A stretch of 64,000 nt of DNA, taken from Marinibaculum pumilum. GTDB taxonomy: Bacteria > Pseudomonadota > Alphaproteobacteria > Ferrovibrionales > Ferrovibrionaceae. Positions 35,382 through 44,667 of the stretch are shown piece after piece (positions within the stretch are counted from its first letter, which is position 1; the number at the start of each line of letters is the position of its first letter). The DNA lies in NCBI RefSeq assembly GCF_042646425.1, contig NZ_JBHRTR010000054.1, positions 678,003 through 742,002 on the forward strand. The letters are read 5' to 3'. A program made the position numbers and the translations under genes. Under the pieces are notes generated by a model that saw only the letters and a program-made list of their open reading frames with translations, was not told the origin of the DNA and ran no database searches.

Positions 35382-35753
35382 TCAGCCGCCGCAATAGGCT
35401 TCGATCCGGTAACCGTCCGGGTCGATGACGAAGCCGGCGAAATAGTCCGCGCCATAGTCCGGCCGCAGCCCCGGGGCGCCGTTGTCGCGCCCGCCCCGGG
35501 CCAGGGCCGCTTCGTGAAACGCCGCCACCGCCGACCGGTCCGGCGCCTCGAAGCACAGATGCAGGCCCGGCCGCGGATCGCCGGGCGACACACCTTCCTC
35601 CTTCAGAAGCCACAGCCCGATGGCGTCGGCGCCATAGCCCAGATGGGCCTCGCCGCTGTCCAGGCAGCGATAGCCGAGCGGCGCCAGCGCCGCATCGTAG
35701 AGGTCCCGGGCGCGCGCGATGTCGGCAACGCCGATGGAGACATGGTTCAGCAT
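35382..35753 (-). CDS. VOC-family (glyoxalase/bleomycin-resistance fold) protein
   Basis: A 123-residue protein starting MLNHVSIGVADIARARDLYD, with the second half carrying PGLHLCFEAPDRSAVAAFHE and the C-terminal PDGYRIEAYCGG. The metal ligands expected of the fold are a His near the start (H4), His in LHLCFEA and Glu in RIEAYC. Substrate is unknown; members include small-molecule dioxygenases and resistance proteins. It converges on the HNH protein gene and is divergent from the AraC regulator. Confidence 0.83.
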   Translation of the reverse strand: MLNHVSIGVADIARARDLYDAALAPLGYRCLDSGEAHLGYGADAIGLWLLKEEGVSPGDPRPGLHLCFEAPDRSAVAAFHEAALARGGRDNGAPGLRPDYGADYFAGFVIDPDGYRIEAYCGG

Positions 35754-35869
35754 CCTTATCCTCCTGTCCGATGCCGCTCGCCGGGGCACGGAACGCCCTG
35801 TCGCCGGCCGCGGTGAAGGAGGCCGGATTCCGCGGGCGGCGGCTTGGGGATAATTGCTATCCTTGCGGC

Positions 35870-36811
35870 ATGAGCACGACTTGGCGCCCCCTGGCAGAGG
35901 ATCCGCGCGGCGGCTGGAGCGCCGTGGCGATCACCTGCCGCGCCGGCCCGGCGGACCGGCCGTTCGAGGAATGCCACGGGCGGTCCTGCATCGCCGTCGT
36001 GACGAAAGGGACCTTCGGCTACCGCTCAACCCTCGGCGATGCGGAACTGGCGCCCGGCGGCGTCATGCTGGGCAATGCCGGCCAGGTCTATGAATGCGGC
36101 CACGACCATAGCTGGGGCGATACCTGCATCGCCTTTCACTATGACGAGGCCCTGCTCGACACGATATGTCGCGATCTGCCCGGGATCCGCCAGCGGCGGT
36201 TCGCACGGCCGCACCTGCCGCCGCTGGAGTCCCTGCTGCCGCTCGCCGCGCAGGCGGAAGCGCTGGCCGCCGCACCGGATCCGGCAGCGCTGGAGGAACT
36301 GGCCCTGGCGCTCGCCGGGGCCGTCCTGGCAGGCCAGGAAGGCGCCCCCCCGGTGCCGCGATCGCCGGGCGCGAAGGACCGAAGGCGGGTGGCGGAGGCT
36401 CTGCAGCGACTGGAGCGGGAGCAGGCCGAGCCGCTCTCCCTGGAGGCGCTGGCCGCCTCGGCCGGGGTCAGCAGCTTCCACTTCCTGCGCAGCTTCGCCG
36501 CGATCGTGGGGACGACCCCCTACCGCTACCTGCTGCGCGCCCGCATGCAGCATGCGGCCGTCGCACTGCGCCTGACCGCGGAGCCGGTGGCCGCCATCGC
36601 CTTCGATGCCGGCTTCGGCGACCTGTCGACCTTCAACAACCGCTTCCGACGGCAGTTCGGCATGACGCCGACGGCATGGCGCCGGCAGGCGGGCCGCCGG
36701 GCGCGGATTGACGGGCAGGGCCCGGCTGGCCGCAGCGCCATTCAGAAGCCGAGCCGCAGCTTCGCCGTCACCGCATGCACGGTCAGGCCGGACTGCAGCT
36801 GCACGTCATAG
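35870..36811 (+). CDS. AraC/XylS-family transcriptional regulator
   Basis: A 313-residue regulator with an N-terminal cupin-like effector half (ECHGRSCIAVVTKGTFGYRS ... GVMLGNAGQVYECGH) and two C-terminal helix-turn-helix motifs: LEALAASAGVSSFHFLRSFAA and VAAIAFDAGFGDLSTFNNRFRR, ending in GMTPTAWRR. The C-terminal ~25 residues extend past the usual AraC end and overlap by 70 bases with the 3' end of the convergent autotransporter gene. The target is unknown. The divergent VOC gene (116 bases away) and the neighbouring autotransporters are candidates. Confidence 0.87.
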   Translation: MSTTWRPLAEDPRGGWSAVAITCRAGPADRPFEECHGRSCIAVVTKGTFGYRSTLGDAELAPGGVMLGNAGQVYECGHDHSWGDTCIAFHYDEALLDTICRDLPGIRQRRFARPHLPPLESLLPLAAQAEALAAAPDPAALEELALALAGAVLAGQEGAPPVPRSPGAKDRRRVAEALQRLEREQAEPLSLEALAASAGVSSFHFLRSFAAIVGTTPYRYLLRARMQHAAVALRLTAEPVAAIAFDAGFGDLSTFNNRFRRQFGMTPTAWRRQAGRRARIDGQGPAGRSAIQKPSRSFAVTACTVRPDCSCTS

Positions 36812-39720
36812 CCCGCGGCGAAGCCCAGGCGCGGGCCCAGCTCCGCCTGCAGCCCGGCGCCCAGCACCGCGGCATCCCGGCCCAGGCTGTCGGAGGCGAC
36901 CTGGAAGGCGGCGCCGCCGGCCGTGGCGAAGCGGCTGTCGACCGAGACGTTGGTGTCGGCGAATTCGTGCAGCCAGCGGCCGCGGACCTCCGGCGTGATC
37001 CGGCGGCCGTCGTCCAGCATGAAGGGTGTCGCCAGCGACAGGCCGAGACCCGATTTCACGCTGCTCACCCGGTCGCCCGAAACCGCAAGGTTCAACGCAC
37101 CGGCGCCGGTCTCCGTATAGCCGCCGGTGTCCAGCCGCAGCGCCTGCAGGCTGGCGACCGGGGTCAGCGCGACCGGCCGCCCGGCCAAAGCGAGGTCGAA
37201 GCGGTAGCCGCCCTCGGCATAGGCGGAATATTCCGTGCCGTCATAGCGGCCCTCTGCCGAGGTGTTGACGGTGCCGAAGACGATGTCGCGGCGGTTCTCG
37301 TAGCGGTTCAGCGCCAGGCCCAGCCCGCCCTCCAGCGACCAGGGCCCGTCCCACCAGCCGGCATAGAGCCCGCCCTGATAGCTGCGCATGCGCTGGCTGT
37401 TGCTGCTGTCCAGATAGCCGACATCGGCCCGCGCATAGCCCAGGCTGGCGCCGACGATCAGGCCGTCGGCCAGCCGGTAGTCGATGCCGGCCGCCGCACC
37501 GCCCAGGGTGGCGTCGTAGCGCGAGCCCTGGTCGTTGCCGCGCCGCAGGGTGCGGGTGCCGTAGGGCTGCAGCCAGCCGCCCCAGTCAGTCTCGGTGCCG
37601 GTCATCGCGGCCAGGCTCGAGCCTGCGCCGACATGCAGGGCCGGTCCCGCCGCCACGGCGCTGCCAAGGCCGTCCACCGGCCCGGCGAAGCGCGGCCGCG
37701 CCAGCCGCGCCGGGCCGGTCGCGTCCGCGGCCAGCCGGCTCGCCTCCGCCAGTCCGGCGGGACTCAGCGGCGCCGCGCCGAGCGCCTGCAGCGCCAGCAT
37801 GCTCTCCCCCGCATCGCCGGCCAGGCCCAGCCGGACCGCCGCCACCCGCTGCGACGCCGCGCCGAGGAACTGCGCGCTGCTCGCCCGCCCGGTGACGCCG
37901 GCAGTGGTCGGCACCTCCGACATGTCCTCCAGCGCCTCGCGGATCTGCCCCTGCGGCAGGTCGTCGAGCGCGTCGAACACCCCTTCGAAGGCGGCATTGC
38001 CGCGCTGCGCATCCAGCGCCGCCGCGACCCCGTCCTGGTCGGCATCGGCGCCGATATCGGTCAGTTCCTCGCGGCCGACCAGTACGGTGACCCCGGTCGC
38101 GCTGCGCTCCAGGGTGAAGGTCACCGCACCGATCGCCGCCGGGTCCGCCAGCGAAGCGGCGTCCACCGCATCGCCGGTCACCACCGCGAAACGGGTGCCG
38201 GCATCCGGCGGCGTCTCGCCCAGCAGCGCCACCTGCAGGCCGCCCTTCAGGCTGGCCGTGCCGCCGCTGACCGCCAGCCGGTCCGCAGCCGTCGACGACA
38301 GCTCCGCCAGCAGGATGCCGCCGCTCTGGGTGAAGGGGCCGGCGATGCCCAGGCTGCCGATCGCACCCGTCCCGCCGGGAGAGATCGTGCCGCCCGTCTG
38401 CGTCACCCCCTGGGAGGCCGTGACGGTGCCGCTGCCGGACAGGGTGCCGCCGCTCAGCCGCAGCCAGGGCGAGACCAGGCTGCCGGCCACCGCGACGGTG
38501 CCGGCCGCCAGGGTGCTGCCGACCTCCGCGGTCAGCGTTCGCCCGGCGGCGATGTCCAGCACGGCCGAATCATTGTCGACCATCAGGCTGTCGATGCGCG
38601 GGTCCATGTCCAGCACGGTGGTGCCGGCCTGGTTCAGGGTGACGTTGTAGTAGCGCGCGCCCCCGTTGTTCACATAGCCGGTGGAATTGTCCGGCACGAC
38701 CCCGCCCGACCAGTGGGCGGCGGACGACCAGCTGCCGTCCCCGGCCTGGCCCGCGACCTCCTTCAGGAAGGCGTTGGTCGACAGCCAGTCCAGGTAGTTG
38801 GCGACGTTGGTCCAGATCTCCAGGTCGCCATAGCCGGTATAGACCTGGCCGCCGATCTCCACCGCGATGCTCTGCGCCACCGCGGTGCCGTCGCCGCCGG
38901 CCAGGACGCCGACCTGCACCAGGCTGCCGTCTGGCATGACCAGGAACAGCGGCCCGCCGCTGTCGCCGGCGACCGTCGCCCCCTCGCCCTCCAGCGCCTC
39001 GGCACTGCCCAGGCTGGAATAGGAGGGATCGCCCGGCCGGTCGAAATCTGCCGCCAGCACCACCAGGGCATTGTCGGCCAGCGGATCGCCGTCGCGGTCC
39101 GCCGGCAGGCCGCTGCCGGCAGCGACGAAGTCCAGCACGTTGTAGGCGAAGCGCCGCTTGCCGTCATAGACCAGGGCGGCCGGGTCGCTGCCGGTGAAGG
39201 CGCCGCCATAGCCCACCGTCAGGACCCTGCCGCCGGCTGCCGGCTGGCTGGTCGTCAGGATGACCGGGGTGATGCCGGCAACCGGCCTGTCCAACGCGAC
39301 GATGGCGATGTCGTGGAAAGCCAAATTGCCCTCTGCCGTGCGGAAATCCGGACGCACCACCACCGACTGCACGTTCGCCGCGACCGTCGTGCCGGACACG
39401 GGGCTGAAGCTGACCTCCATCTGCGGGCCCGCCGCGTCGGACTGAACGGTCTGGGAGGCATCGTCCTCGAAACAATGCGCCGCGGTCAGCAGGGTGCGGG
39501 CATTGATCAGGCTGCCGGTGCAGCTGCTCTGCCCGCCCTGCCGCAGGGAACCGACATTCGGATAGGCATTGCCGCTGTCGTACCAGTCGGCGACGCCGCC
39601 GGCCGCCGCCGCCACATCGTCGCGGACCGAGATCGCATGCGCCGCCGCGAGCGGCGCGAGCAGCCCTGCGGCCGCCGCGGTTCCCAGCAGGAATCGCTTC
39701 GTCTTGCCCTGTCCGGCCAT
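36742..39720 (-). CDS. Trypsin-like serine protease autotransporter (copy A)
   Basis: A 992-residue type Va secreted protein. Signal peptide: KRFLLGTAAAAGLLAPLAAAHA (1-29). An S1 protease domain follows (about 30-330) with the triad His82 (LLTAAHCF), Asp137 (FHDIAIVALD) and Ser254 (AGDSGGPLFL). A beta-helix-type stalk rich in GT/SG repeats (GGTLSGSGTVTASQG, GGTISPGGTGAIGSL) leads to the C-terminal autotransporter beta barrel (DWGGWLQPYGTRTLRRG ... KLRLGF ending in Phe). It resembles SPATE-like enzymes in domain order, but the trypsin-type passenger is small. The ATG at 39720 follows an AGGAAACG ribosome site. A paralog follows directly upstream on the same strand. Confidence 0.9.
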   Translation of the reverse strand: MAGQGKTKRFLLGTAAAAGLLAPLAAAHAISVRDDVAAAAGGVADWYDSGNAYPNVGSLRQGGQSSCTGSLINARTLLTAAHCFEDDASQTVQSDAAGPQMEVSFSPVSGTTVAANVQSVVVRPDFRTAEGNLAFHDIAIVALDRPVAGITPVILTTSQPAAGGRVLTVGYGGAFTGSDPAALVYDGKRRFAYNVLDFVAAGSGLPADRDGDPLADNALVVLAADFDRPGDPSYSSLGSAEALEGEGATVAGDSGGPLFLVMPDGSLVQVGVLAGGDGTAVAQSIAVEIGGQVYTGYGDLEIWTNVANYLDWLSTNAFLKEVAGQAGDGSWSSAAHWSGGVVPDNSTGYVNNGGARYYNVTLNQAGTTVLDMDPRIDSLMVDNDSAVLDIAAGRTLTAEVGSTLAAGTVAVAGSLVSPWLRLSGGTLSGSGTVTASQGVTQTGGTISPGGTGAIGSLGIAGPFTQSGGILLAELSSTAADRLAVSGGTASLKGGLQVALLGETPPDAGTRFAVVTGDAVDAASLADPAAIGAVTFTLERSATGVTVLVGREELTDIGADADQDGVAAALDAQRGNAAFEGVFDALDDLPQGQIREALEDMSEVPTTAGVTGRASSAQFLGAASQRVAAVRLGLAGDAGESMLALQALGAAPLSPAGLAEASRLAADATGPARLARPRFAGPVDGLGSAVAAGPALHVGAGSSLAAMTGTETDWGGWLQPYGTRTLRRGNDQGSRYDATLGGAAAGIDYRLADGLIVGASLGYARADVGYLDSSNSQRMRSYQGGLYAGWWDGPWSLEGGLGLALNRYENRRDIVFGTVNTSAEGRYDGTEYSAYAEGGYRFDLALAGRPVALTPVASLQALRLDTGGYTETGAGALNLAVSGDRVSSVKSGLGLSLATPFMLDDGRRITPEVRGRWLHEFADTNVSVDSRFATAGGAAFQVASDSLGRDAAVLGAGLQAELGPRLGFAAGYDVQLQSGLTVHAVTAKLRLGF

Positions 39721-39766
39721 CGTTTCCTCGCTTTTCTTGTTGCGTCCGCAACCCAGCCGGCCCCGG

Positions 39767-42703
39767 TCAGAACGCGACCCGGACCCGGCCGGTGACGGCC
39801 TGGGCGGAATAGCCCTCCTGCAGCTGCACGTCATAGGCGGCACCCAGGGTCAGCCGCGGGCTCAACTGCGCCTCCAGCCCGGCGCCCAGCAGCGCCGCAT
39901 CGCGCCCCAGATCGCCGGAGGAGACCTGGAACGCGCCGCCGCCGGCGGCGGCGAAGCTGGCATCCACCACCGTGTCCGTGTCGCCGAACTCGTGGCTCCA
40001 GCGCGCCCGCAGCTCCGGCCGCAGGGTGGTGCCGTCCTGGAATGCCATCGGATAGGCCAGGGCCGCGCCCAGGCTCGACCGCAGGCTGGTCACCGTGTCG
40101 GACGCCACCGACAGGTTCATCGCCCCGGCGCCCGTCTCGGTATAGCCGTCGGTCTGCAGCCGCAGCGCCTGCAGGCCCGCCAGCGGCACGAGTTCCAGCC
40201 TGCCGGGGCCGCCCACAGCCACCTCGTGGCGGTAGCGCCCTTCCGCATAGGCGGAATATTCGCGGCCGTCATAGCGGCCTTCCGCCGTGGCGTTCGTGGT
40301 GCCGAAGTTCAGGTCGCGCCGGCTCTCGTAGCGGTTCAGCGCGAAACCCAGGCCGGCATCGGCAGACCAGGGACCCTGCCACCAGCCGCCATAGACCCCG
40401 GCCTGCCAGGCCCGGCTCTTCACCTCGTCGGTAATCTCCCGATAGCCGGTATCGGCCTTCGCATAGCCCAGGCTGGCGCCCACCAGCAGGCCTTCCGTCA
40501 CCCCGTCGCCGCGCAGCAGATAGTCCGCGCCGCCGGTGACCCCGCCGACCGTCGTGTCCCAGCGGTCGCCCACCGCATCGCCGCGCCGCGCCGCCCGCAC
40601 CCCGTAGGGCTGCGCCCAGACGCCCCAGCGCAGTTCCGTCGAGGCCAGGCCGAAACCGCTGTCCCGGCCCAGTGCGAAGACCGGCGCCTCCGCCAGTGTG
40701 GCACCCTGCGCATCCGTCGGGCCCGACAGCCGCGGCCGCACCAGGCGCTCCCCCGCCGGTGCCTGTTCCGCCGCCAGCAAAGCTGCCGCCTCCGGCGCCG
40801 GGCTCAGCAGCGCCCGCAGGCCCGCCGCGTTCGCCGATCCAAGTTCGCCGCCGCCGCTGCGCACCGCCCCGACCCGCTGCGACGCCGCCCCCAGGAACTG
40901 CGCCGAGGTCGTCCGCGACGTCGCGCCGGCCGTAGTGGAGACGCCGCCCAGCTGGTCCAGCGCCCGCGCCATCTGGAACGACGGCAGCGGGTCCAGGCTG
41001 TCGAACAGGCCGGCAAAGGCCGCCTGCCCGCGCATGCCGTCCAGCGCCCCGGCGACCGACCGGCCCGTCGCGCCGTCCGCCTGGCCGGCCAGGGCCTGCC
41101 GGCCGACCACCACCTGCAGGTCGCTTCCCGCCGCGCGCAGGCTGAACGTCACCGCACCGATATCCGCCGGCGCCGCCAGCGCGGCCGCGTCCATGCTGGC
41201 GCCGCTGGCCACCGTGAACACCGCCCCGTCCGCCGGCGGCGCCGTGCCCAGCAGCGCCACCTGCAGCCCACCAGCCAGGCTGACCGCGCCGCTGGCGCTC
41301 AGGCGGTCGGCCGCCGTCGACGACAGCTCCGCCAGCAGCACGCCGCCGGTCTGGCTCACCGGTCCGGTCACCGTCAGGGTGCCGATCGCCCCCGCCCCGC
41401 CGGGCGAGATCGTGCCGCCGGTCTGCGTCACCGCCGCGGTTACCGTGCCGCTGCCCGACAGGGTGCCGCCGGTCACCCGCAGCCAGGGCGCCACCAGGCC
41501 GCCCGCGACATCCACCTGGCCCGCTGCCAGGGTGGTGCCGACCTCCGTCGTCAGGGTCCAGGGCGAAGCCAGCGCCAGCGCGGCGCCGTCATTGTTCACC
41601 GTAAGGGTGTCGACGGTCGCGTTCATGTCCAGGGCGGTGGTGCCGGCCTGGTTCAGGCTGACGTCGTAGTAGCGCGCCGCGCCCCCCGCGACGAAGCCGG
41701 AGGCGTTGTTCGGCACGACCCCACCGGACCAGTGCGAGGCCGCCGACCAGGAGCCGTCGCCGGCAACCGCACTGGCCGTTTGCAGGAAGCTGTTGCTCGA
41801 CAGCCAGTCCTGGAATGTCCAGACGGCGGGCCAGAAGTCGACATCGCCATAGGTGATGACGGTCGTACCGTCGGGCAGTTCGGCCGCCTCGAAATCGACC
41901 CCCTGCGGCGGGTAGCCGCCGCTCAGCACGCCGATCTGCAGCAATTGGCCGTCGGCCAGAGTCACGAACATCGGCCCGCCGCTGTCGCCGGGCAGCACCG
42001 AGCCTTCGCCGGTAATCGCGACGGCGGCCCCCAGGCTGTTCGTGCTGGGATAGCCGGGCGCGTCGAAGTCGATCGCGGCCACCACCTGGCTGCTGTCCTG
42101 GCTGCTGCCGTCCTGGGTCGGCGGCAGGCCGGTGGCCGCGCCGACGAAATCCAGAACGTTGTAGGACACCCGCCTGCGGCTGTCGGAGATCGCGCCATCC
42201 GGGTCGCTGCCCAGCGCGGAGAGGCCATAACCGACCAGGATCACCCGCTGGCCCGTCGCCTGTTCCGATGTCGCCACGACGACCGGCGTGAGGCCGGTCA
42301 CCGGACGGTCGAAGGCGATCAGGGCGATGTCGCCGGTCGGGATCTCGCCGGCGAAGGCGGCGTTGACCCGCACCGATGTCGCCTGCGCCGTCGCAGCGGC
42401 GCCGGCCTCCGGGCTGAAGCTGACATTGGTCAGGCGCCCCAGCCCGTCGGCCTGGTTGGTGGTTCCGGTAAAAAAGCAGTGCGACGCGGTCAGCATGGAC
42501 CGGGCATTGAGGAGGGTGCCGGTGCAGTAGGATTCGGTGCCGATGCGGATCGCGCCGACATTCGGATAGGCGTTGCCGCTGTCGTAGTAGGCGGCAATGC
42601 CGTCGGGCGCGGCGTCGTCCCGGATCGAGATCGCCTGCGCCGCGCCAGTCGGCGCCAGCACGGCGCATGCCGCAACAGTCCCAAGCCAGATTTTTGGCGT
42701 CAT
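39767..42703 (-). CDS. Trypsin-like serine protease autotransporter (copy B)
   Basis: A 978-residue paralog of the downstream gene. It has a signal peptide (IWLGTVAACAVLAPTGAAQA), an S1 protease domain with His75 (MLTASHCFF), Asp125 (TGDIALIAFD) and Ser241 (LPGDSGGPMFV), then a stalk with GGTISPGGAGAIGTL and AELSSTAADRLSASG, and a barrel opening RWGVWAQPYGVRAARRG and ending RVRVAF. Shared patches such as DSGNAYPNVG, NVLDFVGAATGLP and AQFLGAASQRVGAVR show common ancestry with copy A. All catalytic residues are kept in both copies. The two genes are separated by about 46 bases and are probably co-transcribed (copy B first). Targets are unknown. Confidence 0.9.
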   Translation of the reverse strand: MTPKIWLGTVAACAVLAPTGAAQAISIRDDAAPDGIAAYYDSGNAYPNVGAIRIGTESYCTGTLLNARSMLTASHCFFTGTTNQADGLGRLTNVSFSPEAGAAATAQATSVRVNAAFAGEIPTGDIALIAFDRPVTGLTPVVVATSEQATGQRVILVGYGLSALGSDPDGAISDSRRRVSYNVLDFVGAATGLPPTQDGSSQDSSQVVAAIDFDAPGYPSTNSLGAAVAITGEGSVLPGDSGGPMFVTLADGQLLQIGVLSGGYPPQGVDFEAAELPDGTTVITYGDVDFWPAVWTFQDWLSSNSFLQTASAVAGDGSWSAASHWSGGVVPNNASGFVAGGAARYYDVSLNQAGTTALDMNATVDTLTVNNDGAALALASPWTLTTEVGTTLAAGQVDVAGGLVAPWLRVTGGTLSGSGTVTAAVTQTGGTISPGGAGAIGTLTVTGPVSQTGGVLLAELSSTAADRLSASGAVSLAGGLQVALLGTAPPADGAVFTVASGASMDAAALAAPADIGAVTFSLRAAGSDLQVVVGRQALAGQADGATGRSVAGALDGMRGQAAFAGLFDSLDPLPSFQMARALDQLGGVSTTAGATSRTTSAQFLGAASQRVGAVRSGGGELGSANAAGLRALLSPAPEAAALLAAEQAPAGERLVRPRLSGPTDAQGATLAEAPVFALGRDSGFGLASTELRWGVWAQPYGVRAARRGDAVGDRWDTTVGGVTGGADYLLRGDGVTEGLLVGASLGYAKADTGYREITDEVKSRAWQAGVYGGWWQGPWSADAGLGFALNRYESRRDLNFGTTNATAEGRYDGREYSAYAEGRYRHEVAVGGPGRLELVPLAGLQALRLQTDGYTETGAGAMNLSVASDTVTSLRSSLGAALAYPMAFQDGTTLRPELRARWSHEFGDTDTVVDASFAAAGGGAFQVSSGDLGRDAALLGAGLEAQLSPRLTLGAAYDVQLQEGYSAQAVTGRVRVAF

Positions 42704-42857
42704 TCCGCAGCCCTGCACGCAACAATCATTCCTGCGAGCTATCCACCACCACCCGCAGGCAACGGCAAGCGGTGCAGTTGCCGCAGCCTGCGATCCTGGA
42801 AGATCCGCGCGGATTTCAGGACATACGGTCGGGTCGACCGGGGCCGGCAGCCGACGG

Positions 42858-43979
42858 TCAGCCGTGCCGGCGGAAGACCTGGTGCTTGGAAAGGAAGGCA
42901 ATTCCCTCCGTCTGCAGGGCGGCGCCGTGCGGCGCGAACAGGGCCGGCAGGTCGGCCTGCACATAGTCGCGGAAATAGGGTTCATGAAAGCCGTGCGGGA
43001 ACAGGTCCAGCAGCCCGTCCCAGTCCGGGCGGTCGCCCTTCTGCAGCGAATCCACCAGGACGATGGCGCCGCCGGGGCGGGTCACCCGCACCATCTCGGC
43101 CGCCACCCGGGCCCGCACCTTCCGCGGCAGTTCGTGGAACAGGAAGACCGCGCTGACGGCGTCGAAATGGCCGTCCGGCCAGGGCAGGTCTTCCGCCGCG
43201 CCCTGGCGCCAGTCCATCCGCGGGCGCGGTCCGGCCCGGCGTCGCGCATGCTCCAGATAGGCCGGGCTCAGGTCCAGCCCGGTGACCTGGGCGCCCGGCC
43301 AGTTGTCCTTCAGCGTGGCGGTGAAACGGCCGGTTCCGCAGGCCAGGTCCAGGAGCCGCAGCCGGCGCTGCGGCCGGCCGGCCAGGGCGGCCCGCATCTC
43401 CGGCAGGACCTGGCGGCGCATCGCGCCGGCCGCGCCGGTGAACAGAACCTCCACCTGCATGTCGTAGAGTTCGGCGCTCTCCGCCGTCAGATAGCCGCCG
43501 GTCTGGAAATGAAAGGCCTGCCGGAAATAGGCGGGTAGGTCCGCCAGATCGGCCTCGTCCAGCGCGGGATCGCCGGTGGCGGCGATGACCTCCCGCGACT
43601 GCCGCCGCCGGTCGACGACCGGAAGGTCGCGCCGGAACAGGCGGCTGCGCCGCAACTCCCGCCAGGGCGAAGGCGCCCGGATCGGTGCGCGATAGGCGCA
43701 TGCCTCCATGTTGGCCAGGTCGCGCCGGAACAGGCCCGCAAGGTCGCGCATCAGTGCGGCGCGATCCGGCACCGGGCCGACCGGCCAGGGCGGCGGGCCC
43801 AGCGAGGCGAGGCTGCGGAACGCCAGAGCATAATGACCCGCATACCAGGCAACCCGCACCGCCTGATAGGCGGTGTAGGCGGTCCTGCGCCCCAGCATCG
43901 CGGGCGACGGCGGCGCGCCGCGCCGCCGGTCGGCGAGCCGCGCAGATCCGGAATGAGGCATGGCCGGCGACTGCATCAT
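42858..43979 (-). CDS. Class I SAM-dependent methyltransferase with N-terminal extension
   Basis: A protein of about 373 residues. The SAM core is LLDLACGTGRFTATLKDNWPG with the acidic VTGLDLSPAYLEHARRR, then VSAVFLFHELPRKV. An N-terminal ~180-residue region (TAYQAVRVAWYAGHYALAFRS ... IRAPSPWRELRRSRL) is unlike common small methyltransferases and may recognise the substrate. No family name could be assigned. The start is uncertain because several Met codons lie near 43961-44009; 43979 is a compromise. It is divergent from an exported orphan and shares the gap with it. Confidence 0.72.
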   Translation of the reverse strand: MMQSPAMPHSGSARLADRRRGAPPSPAMLGRRTAYTAYQAVRVAWYAGHYALAFRSLASLGPPPWPVGPVPDRAALMRDLAGLFRRDLANMEACAYRAPIRAPSPWRELRRSRLFRRDLPVVDRRRQSREVIAATGDPALDEADLADLPAYFRQAFHFQTGGYLTAESAELYDMQVEVLFTGAAGAMRRQVLPEMRAALAGRPQRRLRLLDLACGTGRFTATLKDNWPGAQVTGLDLSPAYLEHARRRAGPRPRMDWRQGAAEDLPWPDGHFDAVSAVFLFHELPRKVRARVAAEMVRVTRPGGAIVLVDSLQKGDRPDWDGLLDLFPHGFHEPYFRDYVQADLPALFAPHGAALQTEGIAFLSKHQVFRRHG

Positions 43980-44061
43980 GCCGTTAATGTGCAACCGCGT
44001 GCTCCGCATTCAACTGCGGACCTCCGGGCCCTGGACCACTGGCAAAGCGGGAGAGCTGCCG

Positions 44062-44664
44062 ATGATCGACCTGGAACGATGCGGGGCCGTGCATACCCTG
44101 ATCCCCCACCTGACCCGTCCCTTCCTGGCCGCCCTGCTGGCCTGCGCCGTCATCGTCCCGGCGGCACGGGCGCACGATCCCAGCGACATCGCCGTGGAAC
44201 TCAGCACCTTGACGCGGGATGCCGGCGATGCCGGGAACCTCATCGGCCTGCCGGTGCAGGTCTCGGTGACCTGCGGCAACCGCATGCGCTCGATCCTGCA
44301 CGGCACCCTGCAGGACTACGACAGGGGCACCGCCAGCGCGGCGGAGCAGAAGAAGCACATCCAGATCGTCTGGCTGCCGGCCGGCTGCACGGACATCGTG
44401 CTGCACGGCAAGATCCTGCGGCGACCGCATTCCGACAGCTTCTTCGACCGGATGATCGAGAATATCGGCCGCAACAATTACCTCACCGACGGCGATATGG
44501 GCGCCAATCCCGACTGGTGGGAGATCTTCGACACCAGCGTGCTGTTCCACAAGTGCCAGCAGGACGCGATCGACGATCCGGAGCCGGGCTCGGAGAAGAC
44601 CTACCGCGCCTCGATCTCCCTGCGCCGGGAGGACGGCTATTTCTGCACCCTTGTCGCCGAATAG
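44062..44664 (+). CDS. Exported orphan protein with four cysteines
   Basis: A 200-residue protein whose N-terminus (PFLAALLACAVIVPAARA, about residues 18-35) is a signal peptide with an AxA cleavage site. The mature part has four cysteines (VTCGNRM, AGCTDI, FHKCQQD, YFCTLV), enough for two disulfides. No domain is recognised. The ATG at 44062 is preceded by GGGAGAGCTGCC and begins MIDLERCGAV; an in-frame start at 43960 would overlap the divergent methyltransferase gene. Its stop lies three bases from the stop of the convergent RNA methyltransferase. Confidence 0.62.
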   Translation: MIDLERCGAVHTLIPHLTRPFLAALLACAVIVPAARAHDPSDIAVELSTLTRDAGDAGNLIGLPVQVSVTCGNRMRSILHGTLQDYDRGTASAAEQKKHIQIVWLPAGCTDIVLHGKILRRPHSDSFFDRMIENIGRNNYLTDGDMGANPDWWEIFDTSVLFHKCQQDAIDDPEPGSEKTYRASISLRREDGYFCTLVAE

Positions 44665-44667
44665 CCG

